Below are positions 9,002 to 16,876 of a stretch of 64,000 bases of DNA, in pieces (positions within the stretch are counted from its first letter, which is position 1; each line of letters opens with the position of its first letter). The stretch covers positions 124,001-188,000 of the forward strand of contig NZ_OY288123.1 of assembly GCF_958439165.1 (NCBI RefSeq). The letters are read 5' to 3'. Both the position numbers and the translations under genes were made by a program. The DNA is from an uncultured Hydrogenophaga sp. GTDB lineage: Bacteria; Pseudomonadota; Gammaproteobacteria; Burkholderiales; Burkholderiaceae_C. A model generated the notes under the pieces. That model was not told the origin of the DNA, did not search any database, and saw only the letters and a list, made by a program, of their open reading frames with translations.

Positions 9002-10283
9002 GGCCGGGCAACCAGAGCGCGATGGCCGGGAAGGCCACCAGAATGGCGAGCCGGACCACGTCGGCCAGCACGAAGGGCCACACCCCTTTGAAGATGTCGC
9101 CCAGCTTGACGCTGGGCAGCAACGAGTTGATGACGAACAGGTTCATGCCCACCGGCGGCGAGATCATGCCGATCTCCACCACCGTCACGATCAGCACGCC
9201 GAACCACACCGGGTCGAAACCCAGGCCGACGATCACCGGGAAGAACACCGGAATGGTCAGCAACACCATGGAGAGTTCCTCCATGACCAGACCCAGCATC
9301 ACGTAGATGGCCATCATGGCCGCCACCACCATGATGGGGTGGGGGCTGAACTGCAGCAGCCAGTCGCGCAGGTCGCCCGGCATGCTGGTGAAGTTCACGA
9401 AGCTGGTGAAGATCATGGCGCCGATCAGGATGGTGAACAGCATCGCGGTCGTGCGCGTGCTCTCCATCAGGATCTCCAGCAGGCTGCGCCAGGTCAGCGA
9501 GCCGCGCAGCAAAGCGAACAGGAAGGCTCCGGCCGCGCCGACACCGGCACCTTCGGTGGCCGTGAACACGCCGCCATAGATGCCGCCGATGACCAGCGCG
9601 AACAGCACGGCCACACCCCAGATGCCGCGCACCGCCCGCAGGCGTCCGGCCCAGTCGGTGCGCTCGGCCGGCGGACCGGCCAGCGGGTCGCGCCAGGTCA
9701 CCACCACCACCGCCAGGCACAGGCAGACGACGGCCACCAGGCCGGGGAGGATGCCGGCAATGAACAGCTTGCCGATGTCGGTCTCGGTGATGATCCCGTA
9801 GATCACCATGATGGTCGACGGCGGGATCAGGATGCCCAGCGTGCCGCCGGAGGCGATGGCGCCGGTGGCCAGCGTGTCGCGGTAGCCGTGGCGCTTCATC
9901 TCCGGGTAGGCCACGCGGGTCATGGTGGCAGCGGTGGCGATCGACGATCCGCAGATGGCACCGAAGCCGCCGGAGGCAATGATGCTGGCCATGGCGAGGC
10001 CTCCACGCCGGTGGCCCACGAAGGCGTTGGCGGCGGCGTACAGCTCGCGCGCCATGCCGGCCCGGGCCACGAAGTTGCCCATCAGCACGAACAGCGGGAT
10101 CACCGACAGCACGTACTGGAAGCCGGTCTCGAAGATCACCTGGCTGGTGCTGGCGAAGGCTGGCGTCCAGCCGCGCATCAGGCCCAGTCCGGCGAGGCCG
10201 ACCAGCGCCATCGCAAGCGCCAGCGGAATCCGCATGAAGGCGAGCACGAAGACCGCCAGAAAACCCAGTGAAGCTTCGATCAT
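8988..10283 (-). CDS. dctM: TRAP transporter large permease subunit (DctM)
   Basis: 431 residues, the usual length of a TRAP large permease, with around 12 hydrophobic segments. DctM hallmarks are SIIASGGFGAICGSSIATAATM, ASGGTLGILIPPSTIMVIYG, EGAGVGAAGAFLFALLRG and the C-terminal GMISPPVGMNLFVIN. It forms the Na+-coupled transport channel together with DctQ. The ATG at 10283 has GGAGGAG about 8 bases upstream and overlaps the dctQ stop by 4 bases; the longer in-frame extension is the dctQ coding strand read out of frame. Confidence 0.93.
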   Translation of the reverse strand: MIEASLGFLAVFVLAFMRIPLALAMALVGLAGLGLMRGWTPAFASTSQVIFETGFQYVLSVIPLFVLMGNFVARAGMARELYAAANAFVGHRRGGLAMASIIASGGFGAICGSSIATAATMTRVAYPEMKRHGYRDTLATGAIASGGTLGILIPPSTIMVIYGIITETDIGKLFIAGILPGLVAVVCLCLAVVVVTWRDPLAGPPAERTDWAGRLRAVRGIWGVAVLFALVIGGIYGGVFTATEGAGVGAAGAFLFALLRGSLTWRSLLEILMESTRTTAMLFTILIGAMIFTSFVNFTSMPGDLRDWLLQFSPHPIMVVAAMMAIYVMLGLVMEELSMVLLTIPVFFPVIVGLGFDPVWFGVLIVTVVEIGMISPPVGMNLFVINSLLPSVKLGDIFKGVWPFVLADVVRLAILVAFPAIALWLPGLMGR

Positions 10284-10774
10284 GCTGCGTCTCCTCCGCG
10301 TTCCACCAGTGGGGGCTGCACGAAGACGAACAGCAGGTGCACCAGCGCCGTGGCACCGAGCAGGCCGGCCATCAGCCAGGCCACCGGTGCAATCGACCAC
10401 TGCAGATACACGGTGGTGTCGCCGTATTCGGCGAAGCGCTGTGCGCGGCCGTGCAGCAGCCAGCCGAGCAGTGCGAAGGTGAGGGCGCACACCAGGTGCA
10501 CCACCCGTTCCTGCACCGCCTTGAAGCGATCGCTCAGGAAGGCGTCGAGGGAGTCGAACACCACATGCTCGTTGCGCCACGACACCAGCGGCAGGGCGCC
10601 GAAGATGACCACCACCATCAGGATCTCGGTCAGTTCCAGTCCACCCGGAACCGACTGGCTGAAGAAGCGGCGACCCGAGACGTCCACCACGGTGAGCCAC
10701 ATGATGGCAAACAGCGCCGAGGCGGCCATGAGGCCGGTGGTCCAGCGCAGCAGTTTTTCCAACGAGGCGAGCAT
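10280..10774 (-). CDS. dctQ: TRAP transporter small permease subunit (DctQ)
   Basis: 164 residues with four predicted membrane helices. The DctQ-type pattern is TVVDVSGRRFF after helix 1, GLELTEILMVVVIFGALPL in helix 2 and the RNEHVVFDSLDAFL loop. It pairs with DctM to form the membrane unit of the tripartite transporter. It is separated from dctP by 100 bases containing a strong hairpin and overlaps dctM by ATGA. Confidence 0.9.
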   Translation of the reverse strand: MLASLEKLLRWTTGLMAASALFAIMWLTVVDVSGRRFFSQSVPGGLELTEILMVVVIFGALPLVSWRNEHVVFDSLDAFLSDRFKAVQERVVHLVCALTFALLGWLLHGRAQRFAEYGDTTVYLQWSIAPVAWLMAGLLGATALVHLLFVFVQPPLVERGGDAA

Positions 10775-10800
10775 GTTGTTCTGTTTCCGGAAGCAATCAG

Positions 10801-10833
10801 GCCGGCGTGCAGCGGGTGAGCTGCGGCGCCGGC
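10801..10833 (-). terminator. Strong GC hairpin between dctP and dctQ (likely attenuator or mRNA stabiliser)
   Basis: The arms 10801-10813 and 10820-10833 are complementary over 12 pairs apart from a one-or-two-base bulge, with a 6-base loop (GGGTGA on the plus strand). There is no T-run after it on the minus strand, so a full terminator is unlikely. The position directly after dctP in dctPQM suits a structure that lets the binding protein be made in excess of the permease. Confidence 0.55.
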
Positions 10834-10874
10834 CCGGAGGCGACCTGCCGAGGCGGGTCAGGTGGTGCGGAAGA

Positions 10875-11888
10875 TCACTTGACCTTGGCGATTTCGGCGC
10901 GGAACTCGTTCAGGACGTCCCTGGGGTTCTTCAGACCCTTGACCTGGGCGCGGGCGGCCCAGGTGGTCTCCAGGTAGTCCTGCTTGTCCATCACGGCCTT
11001 CACGAAGGTCTTGTCGGCCACGATGCGCTGCACGCCCTGGGCCTTCTGGTTCTCGCGGCTGGCGGCGTCCATGCGGTCCCAGCCCTCGCCGAACAGGCGG
11101 GCGGCGTGTTCGCCGGAGAGCTTGTCGATGACCGCCTTGTCCTGTGCGCTCAGCTTGCTGTACTTGTCCTGGTTCATCATGAAGACGAAGCTGGTGTTGT
11201 ACAGGCCGCCCGGGAAGGTGGTGGCGTGCTTGATCATGGCGAGCTTGAACGAGGTGATCGACTCGTCCGGGAAGAAGGTGCCGTCCATCACGCCGGTGGA
11301 CAGCAGTTCGAACGACTCGGGTGCTGCCTTCAGCGTGGTGTTCCAGCCCATGGCCTTGGACAGCTCGTTGATGTTGCCGCCGCCGATGCGGAACTTGAGC
11401 GACGCTGCCTCGGCTGCCGAGGTCACCGGCTTCTTGGCGTTGAAGATGATGCCGGGGCCATGGGTGAACACCGCCAGGGCCTTCACGCCCCGGTGTTCGC
11501 CCAGCGGGGCGAAGTACTTGCTGTAGATGCGCTGGTAAGCCACCGAGGTGGACACCGCGCTGTCGCCCAGGAACGGGAACTCGGCCACCTGGGTGAAGAT
11601 GAAGCGGCCCGGGGTGTAACCGTCGACCGTGTAGGAGATGTCGGCCAGACCGTCCCGCACGGCATCGAACGTGCCGGGTGCCGCCACCACACCCCTGGGC
11701 AGGATGTTGCACTTCATCCGTCCGGCGCTTTCCTTCTCGACCTGATCGCACCAGGTTTTCTGGGCCACGCTGGCGGCATGCGTGGGCGGCAGCCAGCTGG
11801 AGACGGTGAACACGGTCTGGGCGCCGGCCGAGGTGGCGGCAAGCAGGGCGGCCGTGACGGCGGCAGCAGCAAACGGGCGGAATGGCAT
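10875..11888 (-). CDS. dctP: TRAP transporter substrate-binding protein (DctP family)
   Basis: 337 residues. A clear signal peptide (FAAAAVTAALLAATSAGAQ) is cleaved near residue 23, giving a periplasmic receptor. DctP-family features include the conserved arginine region LKFRIGGGNINELSKAMG and VMDGTFFPDESITSFKL before the hinge. It binds an organic acid, probably a carboxylate, and delivers it to DctQM; the ligand cannot be deduced. A good ribosome site (CCGGAGACA) precedes the ATG. It is transcribed away from etfBA, so both share the 335-base intergenic region. Confidence 0.91.
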   Translation of the reverse strand: MPFRPFAAAAVTAALLAATSAGAQTVFTVSSWLPPTHAASVAQKTWCDQVEKESAGRMKCNILPRGVVAAPGTFDAVRDGLADISYTVDGYTPGRFIFTQVAEFPFLGDSAVSTSVAYQRIYSKYFAPLGEHRGVKALAVFTHGPGIIFNAKKPVTSAAEAASLKFRIGGGNINELSKAMGWNTTLKAAPESFELLSTGVMDGTFFPDESITSFKLAMIKHATTFPGGLYNTSFVFMMNQDKYSKLSAQDKAVIDKLSGEHAARLFGEGWDRMDAASRENQKAQGVQRIVADKTFVKAVMDKQDYLETTWAARAQVKGLKNPRDVLNEFRAEIAKVK

Positions 11889-12087
11889 GGGGTTGTCTCC
11901 GGATCTCAGGGGTGGTGTGGTGGCCTGGAAAGGCTACGGGGCACTGTACGGGACGTGACTGCCGCGCAGGCTCCAGACTTACCCGAATTCGCCGACCGTC
12001 AGGTCGGTGAATGGCTGGGGCCTGCCCTTGTCGCACCGGGACGCGGGGAGATTGCGGGCCATCGGGAGTACGGCGCCTATAATCTCG

Positions 12088-12110
12088 AAAAAGCACGACC
12101 GTTCGTTTTT
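12088..12110 (+). promoter_or_regulatory. TetR-type operator-like near-palindrome at first etf promoter
   Basis: The core ACGACCGTTCGT at 12095-12106 pairs in five of six positions and is framed by A and T runs. It starts 4 bases after a consensus -10 box (TATAAT, 12078-12083) and so covers the expected transcription start. Size and form fit TetR-family regulators of fatty-acid oxidation in betaproteobacteria (FadP type); the assignment to FadP is inference from memory of that motif and from the etf/acyl-CoA dehydrogenase context. Confidence 0.45.
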
Positions 12111-12156
12111 ATGCCTGCCTGGCGCGGCGATACCGCCGGGGGCAGACATACAATCC

Positions 12157-12178
12157 GAATTGACGTGCACGTCAATTC
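12157..12178 (+). promoter_or_regulatory. Perfect 22-base palindrome upstream of etfB (LiuR-like operator)
   Basis: GAATTGACGTG is followed directly by its exact reverse complement. It begins 3 bases after a TACAAT -10 box (12149-12154), so a bound protein would block initiation. The TTGACGT-n2-ACGTCAA form resembles sites of LiuR, a MerR-family repressor of branched-chain amino-acid degradation, which often also controls etf genes. The palindrome is directly seen; the regulator is inferred. Confidence 0.6.
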
Positions 12179-12223
12179 AAGCCGGTCTGCACGACCACCA
12201 TCCCAACTCTGGAGCCCAGCAAC

Positions 12224-12973
12224 ATGAAGGTCATCGTCCCCGTCAAACGCGTGGTGGATTACAACGTCAAGGTGCGCGTCAAGAGCGACGGCACCGGCGT
12301 CGACATCGCCAACGTCAAGATGAGCATGAACCCGTTCGACGAGATCGCCGTGGAAGAGGCGGTGCGTCTGAAGGAGAAGGGCGTGGTGACCGAAGTCATC
12401 GCTGTCTCCTGCGGTGTGGCCCAGTGCCAGGAAACGCTGCGCACCGCCATGGCCATCGGCGCCGACCGCGCCATCCTGGTGGAAACCACCGAGGAGCTGC
12501 AGCCGCTGGCCGTGGCCAAGCTGCTGAAGGCCCTGGTCGACAAGGAGCAGCCGCAGCTGGTGATCCTGGGCAAGCAGGCCATCGATGACGACTGCAACCA
12601 GACCGGACAGATGCTCGCTGCCCTCACCGGCATGCCCCAGGCCACGTTCGCCAGCAAGGTGGAAGTGGCCGACGGTCGCGTCAGCGTGACCCGCGAGGTC
12701 GACGGCGGCCTGGAAACCCTCAGCTTGAGCCTGCCGGCCGTCATCACCACCGACCTGCGCCTGAACGAGCCGCGCTACGTCACGCTGCCCAACATCATGA
12801 AGGCCAAGAAGAAGCAGCTCGACACCCTCAAGCCGGAAGACCTGGGCGTGAACGTGGCCCCCCGCATCAAGACCCTGAAGGTCAGCGAGCCGCCCAAGCG
12901 CGGCGCCGGCATCAAGGTGGCCGACGTGGCTGCCCTGGTCGACAAGCTCAAGAACGAAGCCAAGGTGGTCTGA
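12224..12973 (+). CDS. etfB: Electron transfer flavoprotein beta subunit
   Basis: 249 residues, exactly the usual EtfB length. It starts MKVIVPVKRVVDYNVKVRVK and contains the AMP-binding domain features (MAIGADRAILVE, LGKQAIDDDCNQTGQMLA) and the ETF-beta signature VTREVDGGLETLSLSLPAVIT, with the docking region LPNIMKAKKKQ. With EtfA it carries electrons from acyl-CoA dehydrogenases to ETF-ubiquinone oxidoreductase. The ATG is preceded by CTGGAGCCCAGCAAC, a fair ribosome site. etfA follows 27 bases later. Confidence 0.97.
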   Translation: MKVIVPVKRVVDYNVKVRVKSDGTGVDIANVKMSMNPFDEIAVEEAVRLKEKGVVTEVIAVSCGVAQCQETLRTAMAIGADRAILVETTEELQPLAVAKLLKALVDKEQPQLVILGKQAIDDDCNQTGQMLAALTGMPQATFASKVEVADGRVSVTREVDGGLETLSLSLPAVITTDLRLNEPRYVTLPNIMKAKKKQLDTLKPEDLGVNVAPRIKTLKVSEPPKRGAGIKVADVAALVDKLKNEAKVV

Positions 12974-13000
12974 CCCCCGCGCCCCCACAGGAGAACATTC

Positions 13001-13933
13001 ATGACCGCACTCGTCATTGCCGAACACGACAACGCCGCCATCAAGGGCGCCACCCTCAACACCGTCACCGCAGCCGCTGCCTGCGGTGGTGACGTTCACG
13101 TGCTGGTGGCCGGCCACAACGCCGCCGCCGCCGCTGCCGCCGCCGCGCAGATTGCCGGCGTGAGCAAGGTGATCCACGCCGACGCCCCGGGCTTCGAGCA
13201 CGGTCTGGCCGAGAACGTGGCCTCGCAGGTGCTGGCCCTGGCCGCCGGCTACAGCCACATTCTGTTCCCCGCCACCGCCAGCGGCAAGAACGTGGCCCCG
13301 CGCGTGGCCGCCCTGCTGGACGTGGCTCAGGTGTCCGACATCACCAAGGTGATCGCTGCCGACACCTTCGAGCGTCCGATCTACGCCGGCAATGCCATTG
13401 CCACCGTGCAGAGCGCCGACGCCACCCAGGTGATCACCGTGCGCACCACCGGCTTCGACGCCGCTGCCGCCACCGGCGGTTCGGCCGCCGTGGAGACCGT
13501 GGCCGCCGTGACCGATGCCGGCCAGAGCCGCTTCGTGGGCAGCGAGATCGCCAAGAGCGACCGCCCCGAACTCACCGCCGCCAAGATCATCGTTTCCGGT
13601 GGCCGCGCCCTGGGTAGCGCCGAGAAGTTCAACGAAGTCATGACCCCGCTGGCCGACAAGCTCGGTGCCGCCCTCGGTGCCAGCCGCGCCGCAGTGGACG
13701 CCGGCTATGCACCCAACGACTGGCAGGTCGGCCAGACCGGCAAGATCGTCGCCCCCCAGCTGTACGTGGCCTGCGGCATCTCGGGTGCCATCCAGCACCT
13801 GGCCGGCATGAAGGACAGCAAGGTCATCGTGGCCATCAACAAGGACGCCGAAGCGCCCATCTTCAGCGTGGCCGACTACGGCCTGGAAGCCGATCTGTTC
13901 GAGGCCGTGCCCGAGCTGATCGCCAAGCTGTAA
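13001..13933 (+). CDS. etfA: Electron transfer flavoprotein alpha subunit
   Basis: 310 residues, the usual EtfA length. The C-terminal FAD-binding domain shows GASRAAVDAGYAPNDWQVGQTGK, LYVACGISGAIQHLAGM and VAINKDAEAPIFSVADYG. The N-terminal domain is Ala-rich (a run of nine alanines near residue 40). It binds FAD and transfers electrons with EtfB. A good ribosome site (AGGAG) precedes the ATG. A terminator hairpin follows 17 bases after the stop. Confidence 0.97.
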   Translation: MTALVIAEHDNAAIKGATLNTVTAAAACGGDVHVLVAGHNAAAAAAAAAQIAGVSKVIHADAPGFEHGLAENVASQVLALAAGYSHILFPATASGKNVAPRVAALLDVAQVSDITKVIAADTFERPIYAGNAIATVQSADATQVITVRTTGFDAAAATGGSAAVETVAAVTDAGQSRFVGSEIAKSDRPELTAAKIIVSGGRALGSAEKFNEVMTPLADKLGAALGASRAAVDAGYAPNDWQVGQTGKIVAPQLYVACGISGAIQHLAGMKDSKVIVAINKDAEAPIFSVADYGLEADLFEAVPELIAKL

Positions 13934-13950
13934 GCACACAGCACCCCCAA

Positions 13951-13976
13951 GGGCATCGTCGCGATGCCCTTTTTTT
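13951..13976 (+). terminator. Rho-independent terminator after etfBA
   Basis: An 8-base perfect stem (GGGCATCG / CGATGCCC) with a 3-base loop is followed by seven T residues. This is the clearest intrinsic terminator in the window and ends the etfBA transcript before the acyl-CoA dehydrogenase gene. Confidence 0.92.
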
Positions 13977-14028
13977 GCACCCGACACGGCCAGAGACACC
14001 GTACCCGAACCCCATCAGGAGACCCGCA

Positions 14029-15816
14029 GTGAGTTACGTTGCCCCCATCAAGGACATGCTGTTCAACATCGAGCACCTGGCGCGCATCGACCAGGTGGCG
14101 GCCCTGCCGGGGTTCGAGGACGCCGGCCTGGAAACCGCGCAGGCGGTGCTGGAGGAGTGCGCCCGCCTGAACGAAGGCGTGATCGCCCCGCTGAACTGGG
14201 AAGGCGACAAGAACCCGTCCTTCGTGAAGGACGGCGTGGTCACCACCACCCCTGGCTTCAAGGAGGCCTACCGGCAGTACGCCGAAGGTGGCTGGCAAGG
14301 CCTGCAGCACCCGGTGGAGTTCGGCGGCCAGGGCCTGCCCAAGACCATCGGCGCCGCCTGTGGCGAGATGCTCAACAGCGCCAACATGAGCTTTGCGCTG
14401 TGCCCGCTGCTCACCGACGGTGCCATCGAAGCCCTGCTGACCGCCGGCAGCGACGAGATGAAGGCCAAGTACCTGGGCCGCCTGGTCACCGGTGAATGGA
14501 CCGGCACCATGAACCTGACCGAGCCGCAGGCCGGCTCCGATCTGGCCGCCGTGCGCACCCGCGCCGAGCCGCAGCCCGACGGCACCTACAGGATCTTCGG
14601 CACCAAGATCTACATCACCTACGGCGAGCACGACATGGCCGGCAACATCGTGCACCTGGTGCTGGCCCGCGTGGTGGGCGCACCGGAAGGCGTGAAGGGC
14701 ATCAGCCTGTTCGTGGTGCCCAAGTTCATGGTGAACGACGACGGTTCGCTGGGTGCGCGCAACGATGTGCATTGCGTCAGCGTGGAACACAAGATGGGCA
14801 TCAAGGCCAGCCCCACCGCCGTGCTGCAGTACGGCGACAAGGGTGGTGCCACGGGCTTCCTGGTGGGCCAGGAGAACCGGGGTCTGGAATACATGTTCAT
14901 CATGATGAACGCCGCCCGTTACGCCGTGGGCGTGCAGGGCATCGCCATCGGCGAGCGGGCCTACCAGAAGGCGGTGCAGTACGCGCGAGACCGGGTGCAG
15001 AGCCGCCCGGTGGACGGCAGCTTCAACACCGCCGCGCCCATCATCCACCACCCCGACGTCAAGCGCATGCTCATGACCATGCGTGCCACCAACGAGGGCT
15101 GCCGGGCCATGGCCAGCGTGGCCGCCGCTGCGTTCGACGCGGCACACCACCACCCCGATGCGGCGGTGCGGCAGCAGAACGCCACCTTCTACGAATTCCT
15201 GGTGCCGCTGGTCAAGGGCTACAGCACCGAGATGAGCCTGGAGACCACCAGCCTGGGCGTGCAGGTGCACGGCGGCATGGGCTTCATCGAAGAAACCGGC
15301 GCTGCCCAGTACTACCGCGACGCCAAGATCCTGACCATCTACGAAGGCACCACCGCCATCCAGGCCAACGACCTGGTGGGCCGCAAGACCGCGCGCGACG
15401 GTGGCGCCACCGCCAAGGCCATTGCTGCCCAGATCGCCGTCACCGAAGCCGAGCTGGCCGCCGGCAGCGCGCAGGCGCAGGCCGTGGCCAAGCGCCTGAA
15501 GGCCGCCCGCGAAGCCTTCATCGAGGTGGTCGACTTCATCGCCGCCAACACCCGCAGCAACCCCAATGCGGCCTTCGCCGGCAGCGTGCCGTACCTCATG
15601 CTGGCCGGCAACCTCATGGCCGGCTGGCAGCTGGGCCGAGCCCTGCTGGCGGCAGAAGCCCTGTCGGCCCAGGGACAGGACGTGGCCTTCATGCAGTCCA
15701 AGATCACCACCGCGCGCTTCTACGCCGACCACATCCTCAGCCGCGCCCCTGGCATCCGCGATGCCATCGTCGAAGGCGCCGAGGCCGTCACGGCGCTGAC
15801 CGCCGACGCGTTCTGA
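14029..15816 (+). CDS. Acyl-CoA dehydrogenase, long form with C-terminal extension
   Basis: 595 residues, clearly longer than the ~380-residue short-chain enzymes and matching the subgroup with an extra C-terminal domain (FadE5/DmdC-like). Family motifs are MNLTEPQAGSDLAAVRTRA for the FAD/substrate site, VQVHGGMGFIEETGAAQYYRD and ILTIYEGTTAIQANDL, where the Glu of YEGTT is the usual catalytic base. The start is a GTG at 14029 with an AGGAGA ribosome site 7 bases upstream; an earlier in-frame ATG lies inside the etf terminator T-run. It oxidises acyl-CoA to enoyl-CoA and passes electrons to EtfAB, consistent with its position. Chain specificity is unknown. Confidence 0.93.
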   Translation: MSYVAPIKDMLFNIEHLARIDQVAALPGFEDAGLETAQAVLEECARLNEGVIAPLNWEGDKNPSFVKDGVVTTTPGFKEAYRQYAEGGWQGLQHPVEFGGQGLPKTIGAACGEMLNSANMSFALCPLLTDGAIEALLTAGSDEMKAKYLGRLVTGEWTGTMNLTEPQAGSDLAAVRTRAEPQPDGTYRIFGTKIYITYGEHDMAGNIVHLVLARVVGAPEGVKGISLFVVPKFMVNDDGSLGARNDVHCVSVEHKMGIKASPTAVLQYGDKGGATGFLVGQENRGLEYMFIMMNAARYAVGVQGIAIGERAYQKAVQYARDRVQSRPVDGSFNTAAPIIHHPDVKRMLMTMRATNEGCRAMASVAAAAFDAAHHHPDAAVRQQNATFYEFLVPLVKGYSTEMSLETTSLGVQVHGGMGFIEETGAAQYYRDAKILTIYEGTTAIQANDLVGRKTARDGGATAKAIAAQIAVTEAELAAGSAQAQAVAKRLKAAREAFIEVVDFIAANTRSNPNAAFAGSVPYLMLAGNLMAGWQLGRALLAAEALSAQGQDVAFMQSKITTARFYADHILSRAPGIRDAIVEGAEAVTALTADAF

Positions 15817-15838
15817 TCACACCCATTCAGGAGACAAC

Positions 15839-16819
15839 ATGACCGCACCCGCACGCAGCCTGCCGCCGGTACTGAAGAACATCAAATTCCCGGTGATCGG
15901 CTCGCCGCTGTTCATCATCAGCAACCCCAAGCTGGTCATCGCCCAGTGCAAGGCCGGCGTGGTGGGATCGATGCCCGCGCTCAACGCACGGCCGGCGGCG
16001 CAGCTGGACGAGTGGCTGCACGAAATCACCGAAGCCCTGGCCGAACACGACCGCGCGAACCCGGACAACCCGGCCGCGCCGTTCGCCATCAACCAGATCG
16101 TGCACAAGAGCAACGACCGGCTCGAGCACGACCTGCAGGTGTGCGCCAAGTACAAGGTGCCCATCGTCATCACCAGCCTGGGCGCCCGCGAAGATGTGAA
16201 CCAGGCGGTGCACAGCTGGGGCGGCGTGGTGCTGCACGACGTCATCAACAACGTGTTCGCCCACAAGGCCATCGAGAAGGGCGCCGACGGCCTCATTCCG
16301 GTGGCCGCCGGTGCCGGCGGTCACGCCAGCGTGAAGAGCCCGTTCGCCATGGTGCAGGAGATCCGCGAGTGGTTCGGCGGCCCCCTGGCGCTGTCCGGCT
16401 CCATCGCCTCGGGCGGCGCCATCCTGGCCGCCCAGGCCATGGGCGCCGACTTCGCCTACATCGGCTCGGCCTTCATCGCCACCGACGAAGCCCGCGCGGT
16501 CGACGGCTACAAGCAGATGATCACCGAGAGCAACTCGGACGACATCGTCTACAGCAACTTCTACACCGGCGTGCACGGCAACTACCTCAAGGGCAGCATC
16601 CAGAACGCCGGCATGGACCCGGACAACCTGCCCCAGAGCGACCCGAGCAAGATGAACTTCAGCACCGGTGAAGGTGCCAACGCCGCCAAGGCCTGGCGCG
16701 ACATCTGGGGCTGCGGCCAGGGCATCGGCGCCATCCGCGAGGTGGTTCCCGCTGCCGATCTGGTGGCCCGCTTCAAGCGGGAATACGCGGAAGCCAAGGC
16801 GCGGATCTGCGGCGCCTGA
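15839..16819 (+). CDS. NAD(P)H-dependent flavin oxidoreductase / nitronate monooxygenase family
   Basis: 326 residues of an FMN-binding TIM barrel (2-nitropropane dioxygenase family). The phosphate-binding motifs are LIPVAAGAGGHAS and LSGSIASGGAILAAQAMGADFAYIGSAF, and the protein opens with FPVIGSPLFIISNPKLVIAQC. Members oxidise nitronates or act as NADPH:quinone-type reductases or enoyl reductases. Its place 22 bases after an acyl-CoA dehydrogenase suggests a role in acyl-CoA or nitro-acid metabolism rather than housekeeping, but this is inference. An AGGAG ribosome site precedes the ATG. Confidence 0.9.
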   Translation: MTAPARSLPPVLKNIKFPVIGSPLFIISNPKLVIAQCKAGVVGSMPALNARPAAQLDEWLHEITEALAEHDRANPDNPAAPFAINQIVHKSNDRLEHDLQVCAKYKVPIVITSLGAREDVNQAVHSWGGVVLHDVINNVFAHKAIEKGADGLIPVAAGAGGHASVKSPFAMVQEIREWFGGPLALSGSIASGGAILAAQAMGADFAYIGSAFIATDEARAVDGYKQMITESNSDDIVYSNFYTGVHGNYLKGSIQNAGMDPDNLPQSDPSKMNFSTGEGANAAKAWRDIWGCGQGIGAIREVVPAADLVARFKREYAEAKARICGA

Positions 16820-16836
16820 TGCGCTGACCGCGCACT

Positions 16837-16865
16837 GGCCGGGGGCTGGTCGGACGCCCCCGGCC
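16837..16865. terminator. Perfect 10-base inverted repeat between convergent genes
   Basis: GGCCGGGGGC (16837-16846) and its exact complement (16856-16865) flank a 9-base loop. It lies in the 57-base gap between the plus-strand oxidoreductase and the minus-strand kinase-like array, where a bidirectional terminator is expected. There is no T-run, so the function is probable rather than certain. Confidence 0.6.
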
Positions 16866-16876
16866 AAGTCCCTGGA

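Larger units (their letters stand above)
11889..12223. promoter_or_regulatory. 335-base divergent regulatory region between dctP and etfB
   Basis: No gene is apparent here. It holds the ribosome site of dctP at the left end. In its right half it has two stacked promoter/operator modules for etfBA: TATAAT at 12078-12083 with a near-palindrome just downstream, and TACAAT at 12149-12154 with a perfect 22-base palindrome just downstream. The -35 elements are weak in both. It is less GC-rich than the flanking genes. Confidence 0.6.

Noticed and set aside
13114..13146. Run of GCC/GCG codons in etfA that looks like a simple repeat
   Set aside because: It encodes an alanine run within the normal EtfA length and shows no sign of a functional repeat.
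13876..15732. 618-codon minus-strand open frame
   Set aside because: Antisense to the acyl-CoA dehydrogenase; composition is His/Gly/Val-rich with no motif.
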